64,000 bases of DNA from Diploptera punctata (GCA_030220185.1 JASPKZ010007537.1:483001-547000); one strand, 5' to 3'. Positions 10,715 to 21,800 are shown, counted from the first letter of the stretch. Notes: a model not told the origin generated them from the sequence alone. A program made the numbers and translations.

Positions 10715-11310
10715 GACGAACTAAAAGAATACTATATAAATTCCAGAAAAATACAACATGGAAATATCATCAGAAAAAAAACAGTGGCCTTCAAGGGCCC
10801 TCATCCAGTTCGGACAAAGATAATATTAGAAAATAAACCAATAGAACAAGTGGTAAGATATAACTTCCTAGGTTGCGAAATATCATACACAGCAGAAACA
10901 GATATAAATAACAAACTAAATAAGTTTAATTATATAACAAGAACACTAAAAAGAACTTTGAAAAATAAAGCCAGGAAAGACTCTATAATGAAATTATACA
11001 AGACAATGGCAGTGCCTATTATTACTTATGGATCCAAAACATGGACAGTGACAACACAACAATCTGCTAGAATACAAGCTGCTGAAATGAGATTCCTCAG
11101 ACCAATAGCAGGATAACAAAGAACTGACAAAAAACATAACACAGAAATAAGACAACTAAAAGTAGAGAACAAACTGAAAAGAACAGTTGGCAAGGATGAC
11201 TGGGAATAGAATACCAAAAGCAGCATACAGCTATTCACCACGAGGAAGAAGTAGTTTGGGAAGACCAAAGAAAAGATGGAAACAGCAGCAATTTGGAGCC
11301 GGAATAGGCT
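10715..11310 (+). pseudogene. LINE E RT C-terminal fragment
   Basis: The frame 10784-11116 contains VVRYNFLGCEISYTAETDIN, a NKLNKFNYITRTLKRTLKN segment, then TMAVPIITYGSKTWTVTTQQ, the usual order after the RT palm in many LINEs. Stops at 11117 and later break the remaining 200 bp. Similar in kind to 31025-31740. It runs directly into an RTE-A copy at 11316. Confidence 0.7.
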
Positions 11311-11315
11311 AGTAA

Positions 11316-12288
11316 TTATTAGTAAACAGACTTACTCCCTATATTGATGACATTCTAGGAGATCATCAATGTGGATTTAGAAGAAACAGGTCTACAACAG
11401 ATCAGATTTTTAGTATAAGACAGATTTTAGAAAAAAATGGGAATATAATGGTACTGTACATCAACTATATGTAGACTTCAAAAAAGCATATGATTCAATT
11501 AAGAGGGAGAATTATATAGTATCCTGCTGGAGTTCGGAATTCCTAAAAAGTTAGTTAGACTTATACGAATGTGTCTAAATGGCTCAAAGAGTAGGGTGCG
11601 TGTAGGCAAACAGTTTTCAGACACTTTTGAAATCCAGAATGGGTTGAAGCAAGGAGATGCACTATCTCCTCTACTATTTAATTTTGTACTAGAGCATGCC
11701 ATTAAATCTTTAGAGAATGAGGAAGGCTTACAACTGAATGGCGTTAATAAGCTGTTAGTTTATGCTGATGATGTAGTATTATTGGCCGATAGCGAGGAGA
11801 TACTAAAGGCCAACACGCACACACTATTGAGTAACACTAAAAAATTAGGACTGGAAGTAAATATCAGTAAAACTAAATATATGGTCACACGTAGAAATTC
11901 AGTATATAATGTAAATGGACAGCTAATGACAAATGAGGGAAATTTTGAGGAAGTGGCTGAATTCAAATACCTAGGAACAATAATCACAAATAGGAATGAG
12001 ATGCAAAAAGAAATTAAACATAGGCTCAATTCTGGAAATGCATGCTATTATGCATTGCAGATACTTTTGATGTCCCAACTCCTTTCAAAAAACGTTAAGC
12101 TGAAAATATATAAAACTATTATTCTACCAGTTATATTATGTGGATGCGAAACATGGACTCTTACTTTAAGGGAGGAAAGGAGATTACGAGTATTTGAGAA
12201 TAAAGTTCTTAGGAAAATTTTTGGACCAAAGAGAGATGAACAGACAGGTGAATGGTGAAGACTACATAACAATGAACTACATGGTCTT
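11316..12288 (+). mobile_element. RTE-A internal segment lacking both ends
   Basis: Starts within the RT domain (TCCCTATATTGATGACATTC) and stops at about 12288, shortly after CAGACAGGTGAATGG, where the sequence ceases to match RTE-A. The expected 3' end and tail are absent, so unlike other copies it is 3'-truncated. No target-site duplication seen. Confidence 0.8.
11569..12258 (+). CDS. RTE-A reverse transcriptase, partial ORF (229 codons)
   Basis: One of the longest open RT frames in the window. It contains NGLKQGDALSPLLFNFVLEH, KLLVYADDVVLLADS (catalytic DD), a YMVTRRNSVYN motif and PVILCGCETWTLTLREE, ending at QTGEW. The true protein would begin far upstream; the M at 11569 is internal. 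It has no 3' end, so it cannot be mobilised in cis. Confidence 0.8.
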   Translation: MCLNGSKSRVRVGKQFSDTFEIQNGLKQGDALSPLLFNFVLEHAIKSLENEEGLQLNGVNKLLVYADDVVLLADSEEILKANTHTLLSNTKKLGLEVNISKTKYMVTRRNSVYNVNGQLMTNEGNFEEVAEFKYLGTIITNRNEMQKEIKHRLNSGNACYYALQILLMSQLLSKNVKLKIYKTIILPVILCGCETWTLTLREERRLRVFENKVLRKIFGPKRDEQTGEW

Positions 12289-13330
12289 TTTGAGTCCATA
12301 TCAGCATTGCGATTTATTTTATTTGCATAGCAACCAGGTTAGATATGGGAACGTTGACTTACTTCCAGTAACAACAATACTGGTAAGTATAAGAAATTAG
12401 TCACATCAACCAAAAAAGTATCTTGTATGTGATCTAGTGATTAAAAATTCACTCTGGACATTTCGTGTCCCTGTAAAATACAGAAGGCATGAGTTGCGTA
12501 AAAGTACTTACAAATAGAGAGGTTATACTAAAGCAAAGAGAGAGAATATGATGGGAATAATTATCATGATTATGATGATAATGGTGGTGTTGAGGCGATA
12601 GTGATATATACCCATGTAAATAACTTTTTGAAATCGGCAGTTGTTGGAATAATTTATACGAGGGGTTTATTATCATAGGATTAACGAGTTTTAAAAGTCA
12701 ATAGACCTATTCAATACAAAATTGATCTAGATTTTCTAGCGATTAAAACAGTTTCACTTCTGCCATATGCGGCCCATGAATTAACTGTGGGCGGCCTTTG
12801 GTTAACACACATTATTCGTTCTCGTTCATCTGATTCGCTTGATTTTTTTATTGACGACACATGCTGTGATTAAGTTCAGTAACCTGTTTAATTGTTAGTT
12901 GAGCGATACGAGATGCTTTTAAATTATGTCAAATGTTAACTTTCGCAGTTGCTGCATGTCCTTAAGCAAACTCATATAGTAGGTTTCATATTACGTCTTT
13001 TTTATCAGCTATAAAAACCATTTACAATTTTAGAACTATGAGTCCGTTTGTAATTGAAACCATAAAAATTAATAACAATAAGACTTTAGAGTAATATGAC
13101 AAATAAAATGAAAAGTAAAAAGAAAAAGTCTTAAATTACACTATTAAATCAAAAGTAAAAAATAAACATTTTTTTAAATTTCACTTTTTAACTACATCAT
13201 ATAAAAATTGTATATAAAAGGAACCATGCTCCTTCAAAAGAATATGGTTTGAAAGTATCTGTAAATAAAACAAAAGTTATAACTTATGACTAAGTCTAGG
13301 ATTTTTATTTACTAAAAGTTAAGATTGCAA
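12289..13330. other. Unassigned AT-rich region
   Basis: No convincing ORF. 12330-12480 loosely resembles 9585-9740, and both follow RTE-A sequence. A short CAT-rich tract lies near 12560-12600. The rest I cannot assign. Confidence 0.4.
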
Positions 13331-13470
13331 CATAATATGAGAAGTTAGACTTATGATTGTATTTTGTTTTTTTGTTTGACACACAAACAGTTGAATAGTA
13401 TAATGAGAAGTTAGACTTCTGACTGTCTTTTGTTTTGGTTTCACACACAAACAGTTGAATAGTAGATTTT

Positions 13471-14706
13471 CGTCTTGGCGCAACGTGCAGGCGGGAGTCC
13501 CACAGGGCAGTGTTCTCGGGCCCCTTCTTTTCTCAATCTATATAAATGACTTACCAACTGTAATAAAGCACTGCCGTTATCACCTCTGTGCTGATGATCT
13601 TCAAATTTACCTACATTAACCTCCTCATTCTCTCTATAACAGCTTGACGAAAATGAGTGACGATCTCACATCCATCTTTAACTGGTCTTCAAGTATCGGT
13701 CTAAATCTAAATCCTAACAAGTCACAAGTAATTCTAATGGGACAACAAAGACTGCTTACAACTTTTGACATATCTACACTTCCAAACATTACTATAAATA
13801 ATATAATTATCCCTTATTCTTCTTCAGTAATAGATCTTGGACTACATCTAGACGCAAATTTAACCTGGCAAACACAAGTGAAACACATATGTAAAAAGAC
13901 TTTCTCCATCTTACATTATCTTAGACGTTTAAATAATTTTCTCCCAGTTTCGTTAAAACAAATCCTTGTGCAGAATCTTGTGTTGCCACACTTCGATTAT
14001 TGTGACATTATATATAATGATCTAAACCATGACTTGTCGCAAAGATTTCAGCGTGTTCATAATGCTTGCGTTCGATTCATTTTCAATATCCGCCGTTATG
14101 ACCATATTTCCGAACACTTTAACAACCTCTCTTGGCTCCGTCTTACTGACAGACGTAAATTGCACTCTCTTTCACTACTTTTCAAGCTTCTGAATTCCTA
14201 CATTCCTACTTACCTGGCGTCCAGATTTGAGAAGTTATCCTCTTACCACAATATTGACACTAGGTCACAAGATAACGTCTGCTAACAATTCCTCTTCATA
14301 GCACTTCCTCTTATTCTACTTCCTTCACAGTAGCCTCTGCCCGCTACTGAAATTTCCTTCCTCAAGATATCACGGGTTTCCGCACACTTGGCACCTTTAA
14401 GTCACGCTTATACAGTTACCTGTTGTCTAATAATTAATTTCTCTTTATTTATTTAAATTTATACTGTGTCATTAATATTTTTTTTCTCGTTTTTTATATC
14501 TTGTACATATTATATATTTAACTCGTTAAATTTAGAGTAAATCAAAATAGATTATAAATATTGAGTGTATTGTATTGTTTTATAACATGTAATTGTTTAT
14601 GTAGTTGTAAGACTTTTTTTTGTATTTTGTATTTTTTAAAAACCTGGTTGAGTGGCAGACAAGGCCTTAATGCCTTAACTCTTCCAGGTAAAATAAAGCT
14701 ATTATA

Positions 14707-14768
<62 letters not shown>

Positions 14769-14769
14769 G
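13471..14769 (+). mobile_element. CR1-like LINE, 5'-truncated, with (ATT)n tail
   Basis: Begins inside the RT domain ([20 protein letters not shown] at about 13485-13545, then CADDLQIYL at about 13585). A stop at about 13618 separates this from the downstream ORF. After it comes a 3' UTR with GCCTTAATGCCTTAACTCTTC and a long ATT run (14706-14769). [13 protein letters not shown] is typical of the CR1/jockey group, and the ATT tail suggests CR1-like. Confidence 0.8.
13644..14285 (+). CDS. CR1-like reverse transcriptase C-terminal part (213 codons)
   Basis: Continues the RT after the broken palm: SSIGLNLNPNKSQVILMGQQ is the usual segment after the catalytic box. Then come VIDLGLHLDANLTW, a thumb-like region with KQILVQNLVLPHFDYCDIIY, and the C-terminal LSWLRLTDRRKLHSLSLLFK. 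No endonuclease is present. The start codon is only the first M of the open frame. Cannot be active alone. Confidence 0.8.
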   Translation: MTKMSDDLTSIFNWSSSIGLNLNPNKSQVILMGQQRLLTTFDISTLPNITINNIIIPYSSSVIDLGLHLDANLTWQTQVKHICKKTFSILHYLRRLNNFLPVSLKQILVQNLVLPHFDYCDIIYNDLNHDLSQRFQRVHNACVRFIFNIRRYDHISEHFNNLSWLRLTDRRKLHSLSLLFKLLNSYIPTYLASRFEKLSSYHNIDTRSQDNVC

Positions 14770-15160
14770 TATAATGGGAAGTTAGACTTTTGACTGTTTT
14801 TTGTTTTGGTTTCACATATAAACAGTTGGATAGTAAAATGAGAAGTTAGACTTCTGACTGTCTTTTATCTTGTTTCACACACAAACAGTTGAATAATATA
14901 TACTACCTGCATTGCAATCTTATATTTTATTATATAAAAATCCTAACTCTTCTTATAAGATTCTCCGCTACTTGCAAAAATATACATAGGAAACAAATTC
15001 ATACAGCAAGTAAATCTTTGACCGGGATGTGATGTAACATACGATAAACAAACATATGTCGAAAATAAATTGAAAAAATTGACATGCATATGCGGAACAA
15101 TTAGAAATTGTTTTAAATACTTAAGGAAAGATACATAATTAAATAATAAATGATTTTGGG

Positions 15161-15345
15161 CTAGGGCCATGGTCTATAACTGGTGTTTCTTCCAGAAGTT
15201 TCTCCCTCAACTGCAGAGGGCATCTTCAGTGACGAGTGTTCCCTTGTCGTAGACTCGACTATGAATTCACGGCCACATAGCCCGGAATCTTTTAATATTA
15301 TTATTACCGGCCGTGAAAGCCTGACCTGCATTCCACAAACATAAT
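15161..15345 (-). repeat. Dispersed repeat with hammerhead-like core
   Basis: On the minus strand it reads from ACGGCCGGTAATAATA through CACTGAAGATGCCCTCTG to CCAGTTATAGACCATGGCC. It shares this arrangement with the palindrome at 57194-57436. The motif at 15198-15229 (CTGAAGA, a 6-bp stem, then GAAAC) resembles a hammerhead ribozyme core; see findings. Confidence 0.6.
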
Positions 15346-15349
15346 TAAA

Positions 15350-15665
15350 ACTGTATAAAGTTAATGTTGTTTCTATGTTGTTATATGGCTCCAAAAAAAT
15401 TGTACTTTGGCTAAAAATCAAGTAAAAAAATACACTCTGCAGAAATGAGTTTCCTGAGATACGTATATAGCTGGATATACCGGTTCTTTACAAGATAAAA
15501 ATGTAGTGAATATATTATTTGGAATGGGCTTAAATATTGAGCTTAACAGATATAATCAGAAAATACAAACAATATAATTGGTTTGACCACATTCAAAGGA
15601 TGGATCAAAACGTAGATATAACGTTACAGTTATTCACATACGAGCACGATCAGTTATCTACATGA
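15350..15665 (+). pseudogene. Decayed LINE C-terminal fragment
   Basis: Frames contain a SMLLYGSK-like segment, an EMSFLRYV-like segment and NWFDHIQRMDQN, in the order expected after a LINE RT. Many stops. Family not certain. Confidence 0.45.
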
Positions 15666-15669
15666 GATC

Positions 15670-16215
15670 GGAACGAACCTTTTGCAGTTCAATCAGTGAA
15701 AAGATGATGAACTTAGGCTTATATTAAAATATAATCTAACTTCAGTCAAAAATCCTTTGGGAATAAAAATATTCTCATCCCGCTCGTTATTATTTTAATA
15801 TATTTTGTACTTCCTTATCAGTTCTAAATTGTGTATTTCTGTGTTATTAATTTAATTATATGTTATTTACAGGGGCATAAATTCCAATTATAGTCAAATT
15901 ATGTCCTAACATTTTTATTCTAACTGTTACGATTTTTGGCATTCCAATATACCCCAACTGGACATAGGGACCAAGGAAGACCAAAACATCGGTGGAAAGA
16001 TCAAGACTATCTTCGCTAGGTTTACCGTACAGGCCACATGACCTCAAACGAATTTGTCCATGATGATTATATATTATTTAATAAGGGTTAATATCTGTTT
16101 ACTTTAACCCTAGTGTAATGTAGGTCTGAGAGAACACCTTTTGATCTTAAGTTCATTGGCTAAAATAGAATAATAAAAATAATAAATATTATTATTATTA
16201 TTGAATAAATAAAGG
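15670..16215. other. No gene recognised
   Basis: AT-rich, short ORFs only, with a small ATT run near 16190. I see no repeat shared with the rest of the window. Confidence 0.4.
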
Positions 16216-16227
16216 TAGAGCAATAAC

Positions 16228-16560
16228 TAACTCACTGGCATTATCGAACCCGTAGGTTCATGGCCGCGCGGATATAAGCTCTCCATACATCCCTATCTTG
16301 AGCTAATGTTTTCCAATTATACCCAGTATAATCTACATCCCTTAAATTATAGTTAATTTTATTCTCCCATCTCATTCTTGGTCTACCAACTGGGTGTTTT
16401 CCCTCTAGTTTTCCTACAAGAAGCTTCCATGCACATATTTCATTCCCCATTCGTGCCGTATGCCCTGCCCATCGCAGTCTACGAGACCTAACTGTTCTTA
16501 TTATATCTGGCTTCCTATAAAGAACATGTAGCTCACTGTTCTCCATTCACCTGTCGATAC
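16228..16560 (-). mobile_element. RTE-A, 5'-truncated, GTTA tail
   Basis: Encodes RKPDIIRTVRSRRLRWAGHT to the AMNLRVR end (frame 16241-16546). Flanked by the 9-bp direct repeat AGCAATAAC at 16219-16227 and 16561-16569. Confidence 0.85.
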
Positions 16561-16599
16561 AGCAATAACAGCGCGAAGTTAAATGATGTCTTATGGAAC

Positions 16600-16980
16600 A
16601 GCCAAATATCCAGGAAAAATAAATTACACATGTATAATTCAATAGTGAGAAGTACTGTCACATACGAAGGTGAAGCATGGAAATTCATAAAATTAACTTG
16701 GAATAAAAACGTATGTCAATATAATTTGATTAAATAAATAAATACATAAAATCATACGAGAAAAATGAATAAGAAGAAAGATTACCCAGAAAAACATTGG
16801 AATGGTGTCCACCTGAAATAAGAAAGGAAGACATTGTAACTCATGGATGCAAGAAATAAAAACTGGAATGATAACGAGAGGACTGGAGGACATCGAGTAG
16901 ATGGATAGGGATGAGTGGAGAAGGAAAATAAAGCTTTAGGCACAGAAAGATGTGTAAACATTGAAAAAAATAATAATAAT
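16600..16980 (+). pseudogene. LINE F-like C-terminal fragment
   Basis: Broken frames with a YNSIVRSTVTYEGEAWKF-like segment (about 16630-16690) and, after a gap, LPRKTLEWCPPEIRK and GTERCVNIEK. The last part matches the minus-strand fragment at 10262-10640. It ends at a short AAT run near 16970. Confidence 0.55.
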
Positions 16981-17021
16981 CTTCTTCTTCACAGTATAAA
17001 CTTATTTACTAGCCTATACTT

Positions 17022-17708
17022 ACTTACTCTTACTTACTCACTGGCACTATCGAACCCGTAGGTTCATGGCCGCGCGGACATAAGCTCTCCATACATCCCT
17101 ATCCTGAGCTAATGCTTTCCAATCATTCCCTGTATAATCTACTTCCCTCAAATCATAGTTAATATTGTTCTCCCACCTCATTCTTGGTCTACCAACTGGG
17201 CGTTTTCCTTCTGGCTTTTCCTACAAGAAGTTTCCATGCACGTCTTTCATTCCCCATACGCGCAACATGTCCTGCCCATCGCAGTCTACGAGACTTAACT
17301 GTTATTATATCTGGCTTCCTATAAAGACAGCTTATTAATACCATTGAGTTGTAAGCCTTCCTCATTCTCTAAAGATTTAATGGCATGCTCTAGTACAAAA
17401 TTAAATAGTAGAGGAGATAGTGCATCTCCTTGCTTCAACTCATTCTGGATTTCAAAAGTGTCCGAAAAACATTTGCCTACACGCACCCTACTCTTTGTGC
17501 CATTTAGACACATTCGTATAAGTCTAACTTTTTAGGAATTCCAAACTCCAGCAGGATACTATATAACTTCTCCCTCTTAATTTAATCATGCTTTTTTGAA
17601 GTCTACATATAGTTGATGTACAGTACCATTATATTCCCATTTATTTTCTAAAATCTGTCTTATACTAAAAATCTGATCTATTGTAGACCTGTTTCTTCTA
17701 AAATTTGT
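17022..17708 (-). mobile_element. RTE-A with internal deletion, GTAA tail
   Basis: The 3' end (17022-17327) encodes the WAGHVAR...MRWENN region. At 17327/17328 it jumps to the RT core (17328-17708; KLLVY-adjacent and NELKQGDALSPLLFNF), skipping about 0.7 kb. A SINE-1 copy in the opposite orientation begins about 15 bp beyond its upstream end. Confidence 0.8.
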
Positions 17709-17721
17709 ACTAAGTAATTGC

Positions 17722-18022
17722 ACGCCGTAGCGTAGTGGTTAAGGCACTGCGCTACAAGCCGGAAGGTCGAGGGTTCAAGTCCCGGTGGGGTCAGGATTTT
17801 TAAACTGACCCAAACCTTCTGGCGGCACTATGGCCCTGGGGTCGACTCAGCCTCTAACGGAAATGAGTACCTGACGCTTGTTCTGGGGGTAAAGGCGGCC
17901 GTCACGCAGGGCTGACAACCCGGCTGACATAAAGTGCCGATTGTCAAGAAAAAGTGGGAGCCTTAACCTCCCACTACCCCAAGGGCCTCCTGAGGCCTGT
18001 AGTGGGAATACTTTACTTTACT
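17722..18022 (+). repeat. SINE-1
   Basis: Full tRNA-like head (GTAGCGTAGTGGTTAAGGC; B box GAGGGTTCAAGTCCC) followed by the GC-rich body and a CTTTA-rich tail (about 18005-18022). Independent of any RTE-A 5' end, unlike the copy at 3558-3853. Confidence 0.9.
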
Positions 18023-18690
18023 TTTAATTAAATATATGAATTTCAGGACTTATTCGTCGCTACTAAACATGAATAAGGATTACATTGCAACATGCCGTAA
18101 TAGGTAATCATTTGACATATTTACTCGTTGCTGACTAATATACAATTGTGCATAATATAGCCTACATATATTTCTATACAAATCAATTCTTGTATCATTA
18201 ATCAACAATCGACACAGAATGGACTTGTATGACCTGATTAGCCTCTTAAGGGTATAGAAGGCCATCCTTTAAACGTAGGTAGAAGTGAAATATATTCAGT
18301 TACAATGAAGGCGAAGTGGAAAATTTCAGAGAAGAAAGTAACATGATACTGTATGTTAATTCCAGCATTAAATTATATTATTATACCCACATTACTAAAA
18401 TCTCTGAGACATAAGACACGTCTTGGTAACGCGAAACTCCGGATATGGTTTGTTGTACCCTTCTGCGAGTTGTGGCTACTTTGCATAATCTCTAAATTCA
18501 GATTTCAACGCAGTGTGATTTTATTTTACCAAAGTGTATTTTTTTCTTTTTCACTTACAAGATTTTTCCATCAATATTAAATATTGCAACGAAATGAAAA
18601 CTCGCGTAGGCCTGTATTCAGTCAAATGCTGTTTATATTATTTTAAGAAAGAATACGGTCGCATAAATAGAAACTATTATACAATAAAAG
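18023..18690. other. No gene recognised
   Basis: AT-rich sequence with short ORFs only (such as 18353-18580 plus) showing no known motif. Confidence 0.4.
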
Positions 18691-18698
18691 CCATTATT

Positions 18699-18917
18699 AA
18701 CCTTTAAATTGGCAAAACACAAATTTCTTCTGATAGTTATTTGAATGTGGCGGACCGCAGTGAAAACGGAATATTGTGTAACTGTTATTATTAGGTATAT
18801 TGTATAATTAGACACACATTTGTTTCTTTTTGTTTGTTTTCTTCTGATTTATTTAAAATATTAAATTAATTGAACCAACTGATGTATCCAAAAGAATAAA
18901 TTACGAATTTAAGGGTT
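18699..18917. mobile_element. MITE, 219 bp, TIR AACCYTTAAATTSG
   Basis: Ends are AACCTTTAAATTGG (18699-18712) and the inverted CGAATTTAAGGGTT (18904-18917). The internal block with TTTTCACTGCGGTCCGCCAC (in reverse) is shared with the copy at 27768-28103, which lies in the opposite orientation. Non-coding. Confidence 0.75.
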
Positions 18918-18972
18918 AAATCTAATACATTAATCACAATATCCCCCAACATATTAAATTTCCCTTTCAAAA

Positions 18973-20379
18973 TCTAATAATAAAAATGAATGTTTGTTTG
19001 TTTGTTCGTACTTTATGCGCGGCCATACCGTTAATCAGATTTTGATGGGGTTTTTTTGAAAAATGCTCAGGAGATTCCTGGAATGAACATAGGCTATAAG
19101 GGGGTTGTAATACTCAACCCCTTCACCCCTAAAAATCGCCCTTTGTAGCGAAAAACGTGAAATAAAGTCCCTATTTTGACGCTTAAATGGCTTACGCTGC
19201 CTAAACCATAACAAATAAGTTACACCAAATTAATGTACACAGAATTGAATATCTCAAAAAACTCTACAAAAAAGTCCCTGAAGTATATGTTTCTCTTTTA
19301 CGGATAACTCACAATAGGTTTTGTCTTTCACTGATTCCAAAAAGATCGGGGTAAGTAGATTCCCAGGCAAGCGTGCTCTGCCATACTGTTCATCCGATTG
19401 TGATGGGACTTTCTGAAAAATGTTTAGAAGATTCCGGGGATGAACCGGGGCTATAAGAGAGTTGTAATACTCAACCCCTTCACACCAAAAATCACTCTTT
19501 GTAGTGAAAAACGTGAAATAAAGTCCCTATTTTGACACTTAAATGGCTTACGCTGCCAAAACCATAACAAATACACGACATTATTGTACACGGAACTGAA
19601 TATCTCAAAAAGCTCTACAAAAAAGTTATCTCTTACGGATAACTCACAATAACCATTTTTGTCTTTCACTGATGCCAAGAAGATCGGGATAAGCTGATTT
19701 CCAGACAAGCATAGCAGCTCAAGGCTGGTGGTAAAAACTTACTTACTTTTTACTTTTGAGGGCCTCTCAACTTTTCAGCGGTTACCCTGTATTCCCATTC
19801 GCCATTCTTGCTGATCACGCCATTCATCCTCCTCCAGACCTCGGTCGTTCATCAATCTATGGATCTCGCCTCTCCAAGTTGTTCTTGGCCTGCCCCGTTT
19901 CCTTCTACCAGAAGGTGACCATTCCAAAAGAGTTTTGGGCCACCTATCATCCTCCATTCTCCTGACATGGCCATACCACTGAAGAGCTCGTCTTTCGATC
20001 CTTTCCACCACTGTCTCCTCCATATCCATCATCTGCCTCACCTTCTTCTTCATTTCTTCTTCTTTCCAACCTGGACACCCTGGCACTGCGTCTTATTCCA
20101 TCCATCTCCACTGCCAAGATCTTAGTTTTTTGTCCCTCTACCAAAGTCCATCCCTCAGCACCATAAGTCACTATGCTTTCCACAACAGACTTCAAAATCC
20201 TCTTCTTCGTGTGGTTTGACATGGTCCTACTCCACAGTACTCCATTCAACATTTTTATGGCTCTTCGTGCTTGTACTAACCTGCTATCTACTTCAGCTTT
20301 ACAACTCCCTGGTTCATCAATAAGTGATCCCAAATATTTAATTTTTTTTTAACATTTATTTAGGCCGGGTATTAGCTAG
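18973..20379 (+). mobile_element. Helitron-like non-autonomous element
   Basis: Begins A|TCTAATAATAAAAATG followed by TTTGTTTGTTTG and ends GGCCGGGTATTAGCTAG|T, the A|TC...CTAG|T pattern of Helitrons. Inside are two direct repeats of about 365 bp (about 18995-19365 and 19366-19730) beginning with the GGCCATACCGTT-type block. A minus-strand LINE lies at 19745-20340. A second, minus-strand relative is at 31776-32573. No rep/helicase sequence is present. Confidence 0.65.
19745..20340 (-). pseudogene. LINE B C-terminal fragment, nested in the Helitron-like element
   Basis: Two overlapping minus-strand frames (19947-20333 and 19775-20086) together cover a LINE C-terminus: YLGSLIDE-type start, KRILKSVVESIVTYGAEGWT, EMDGIRRSARVSRLERRRNE, then RIERRALQWYGHVRRMEDDR and GRRKRGRPRTTWRGEI. 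One frameshift near 20060 separates them. The 3' tail at 19740-19750 has GTAA units. The same kind of protein is at 25923-26423. Confidence 0.75.
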
Positions 20380-20584
20380 TATTTTATACTCGTAGAAATA
20401 AAGATTGATGCCTTAAATAAAATATCTCTATAATGTAACATTCATAATTCACAGCAGAGTAAACAGTAAAAAGTTGATATGCCACTTAATTCAGAATTCA
20501 ACAAACAATTGTCATCAATAATTTTTGCTTGGAAGAGACTATTGACCGGCAACTCCTGATATATATTGTTAGTGAATTTCAATA

Positions 20585-21372
20585 GATACTAAAGGCCAAC
20601 ACGCACCCACTATTGAGTAACACTAAGAACTTGGGACTGGAAGTAAATATCAATAAAACTAAATATATGGACACACACAGAAATACATTATACGATGGAA
20701 ATGGACAGCTAATTACAAATGAGGGAAATTTTGAGGAAGTGGCTGAATTCAAATACCTGGGAACAATAATCACAAATAGGAATGAGATGCACAAAGAAAT
20801 TAAACATAGGCTCAATTCTGGAAATGCGTGCTATTATGCATTGCAGAGACTTTTGATGTCCCAATTCCTTTCAAAAAACGTTAAGCTGAAAATATATAAA
20901 ACTGTTATTCTACCAATTATATTATATGGGTGCGAAACATGGACTCTTACTTTAAGGGAGGAAAGGAGATTACGAGTATTTGAGAATAAAGTACTTAGGA
21001 AAATTTTTGGACCAAAGATAGATGAACAGACAGGTGAATGGAGAAGACTACTTAACAACGAATTACATGATCTTTATAGGAAGCCAGATGTAATGAGAAC
21101 AGTTAAGTGTCGTAGACTGCGATGGGCAGGACATGTGGCACGTATGGGGAATGAAAGACGGGCATGGAAGCTTCTTGTAGGAAAACCAGAAGGAAAGCGC
21201 CCAGTTGGTAGACCAAGAATGAGGTGGGAGAATAACATTAACTATGATTTGAGGGAAATAGATTATACAGGGGATTATAGGAAAAATTAGCTCAGGATAG
21301 GGATGTATGGAGAGCTTATGTCCGCGCAGCCGTGAACCTACGGGTTCGATAGTGCCAGTGAGTTAGTTAGTT
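20585..21372 (+). mobile_element. RTE-A, 5'-truncated, GTTA tail
   Basis: Starts at GATACTAAAGGCCAACACGC, just after the RT catalytic box, and ends at GTGCCAGTGAGTTAGTTAGTT. Flanked by the 14-bp direct repeat AGTGAATTTCAATA at 20571-20584 and 21373-21386. Confidence 0.9.
20613..21290 (+). CDS. RTE-A ORF C-terminal part (225 codons)
   Basis: Open frame from TKNLGLEVNINKTKYMDTHR through EFKYLGTIITNRNEMHKEIK, LPIILYGCETWTLTLREERR and RRLRWAGHVARMGNERRAWK to REIDYTGDYRKN. The normal end (AMNLRVR) is lost by a small deletion after codon 220. Lacks endonuclease and catalytic RT box, so inactive. Confidence 0.8.
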   Translation: MSNTKNLGLEVNINKTKYMDTHRNTLYDGNGQLITNEGNFEEVAEFKYLGTIITNRNEMHKEIKHRLNSGNACYYALQRLLMSQFLSKNVKLKIYKTVILPIILYGCETWTLTLREERRLRVFENKVLRKIFGPKIDEQTGEWRRLLNNELHDLYRKPDVMRTVKCRRLRWAGHVARMGNERRAWKLLVGKPEGKRPVGRPRMRWENNINYDLREIDYTGDYRKN

Positions 21373-21507
21373 AGTGAATTTCAATAATGGGAGGGTGAAA
21401 TGCTGAAAGCCGAATGAGATATTCGATAAAGTGTTGTGAAACATATTTTGTCAATTTATTTTACGTTAGACCTAGAAACTACTGTATAATAAATGGTGAC
21501 TAGGTGT

Positions 21508-21800
21508 CTAATGTGCCGTACTGAAACTCATTAGTATTCTTGCTGTCCAGTACTTCGAAGTTTTGGAAGTTTCCTGTTTGACAACCAAACAGTCGTTGAG
21601 GTGTTCGTATCCATTTCTTCCTCTGAGTAGTTGCATAGAATGCATTTTGGTGTAGACAATATAAATGATCTTGTGCAGGCGTTTTGCAACGCAGTCATGA
21701 TCTGTAGTTAATCTAAATTGCGCGTCTGCTGTCTTCCGTGGAAGTTCGGTATGGAGTTTGTGTTGACAAGGAGACGTTCCCATTTCTTGTCTTTTGTAGA
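21508..21800 (-). pseudogene. LINE fragment with RNase H-like C-terminal region
   Basis: Minus frame 21508-21783 contains LPRKTADAQFRLTTDHDCVA and an HKIIYIVYTKMHSMQLLRG/HLNDC pattern. It is the same kind of segment as FRIATGHDCLASHLH at 38764-39171. In jockey/R1/I-type LINEs such a segment follows RNase H. Cysteines of the usual knuckle are largely lost. Confidence 0.5.

Larger units (their letters stand above)
13330..14900. repeat. About 65-bp minisatellite interrupted by a CR1-like LINE
   Basis: Units of the type ATGAGAAGTTAGACTTCTGA ... CACACACAAACAGTTGAATAGT occur at about 13335-13470 and again at about 14770-14900, in the same orientation. The CR1-like element and its ATT tail lie between them. 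Confidence 0.75.

Noticed and set aside
17722..18022. SINE-1, SINE-2 and SINE-3 heads as functional tRNA genes
   Set aside because: They have A and B boxes, but acceptor and anticodon stems do not close and the transcripts continue into SINE bodies.
20579..20815. Antisense ORFs such as those with SLCLISLCISFLFVIIVP and SLLHSPVCSSLFGPKIFL
   Set aside because: They recur opposite every RTE-A RT copy and are the reverse reading of conserved RT codons, with hydrophobic strings from AT-rich antisense.
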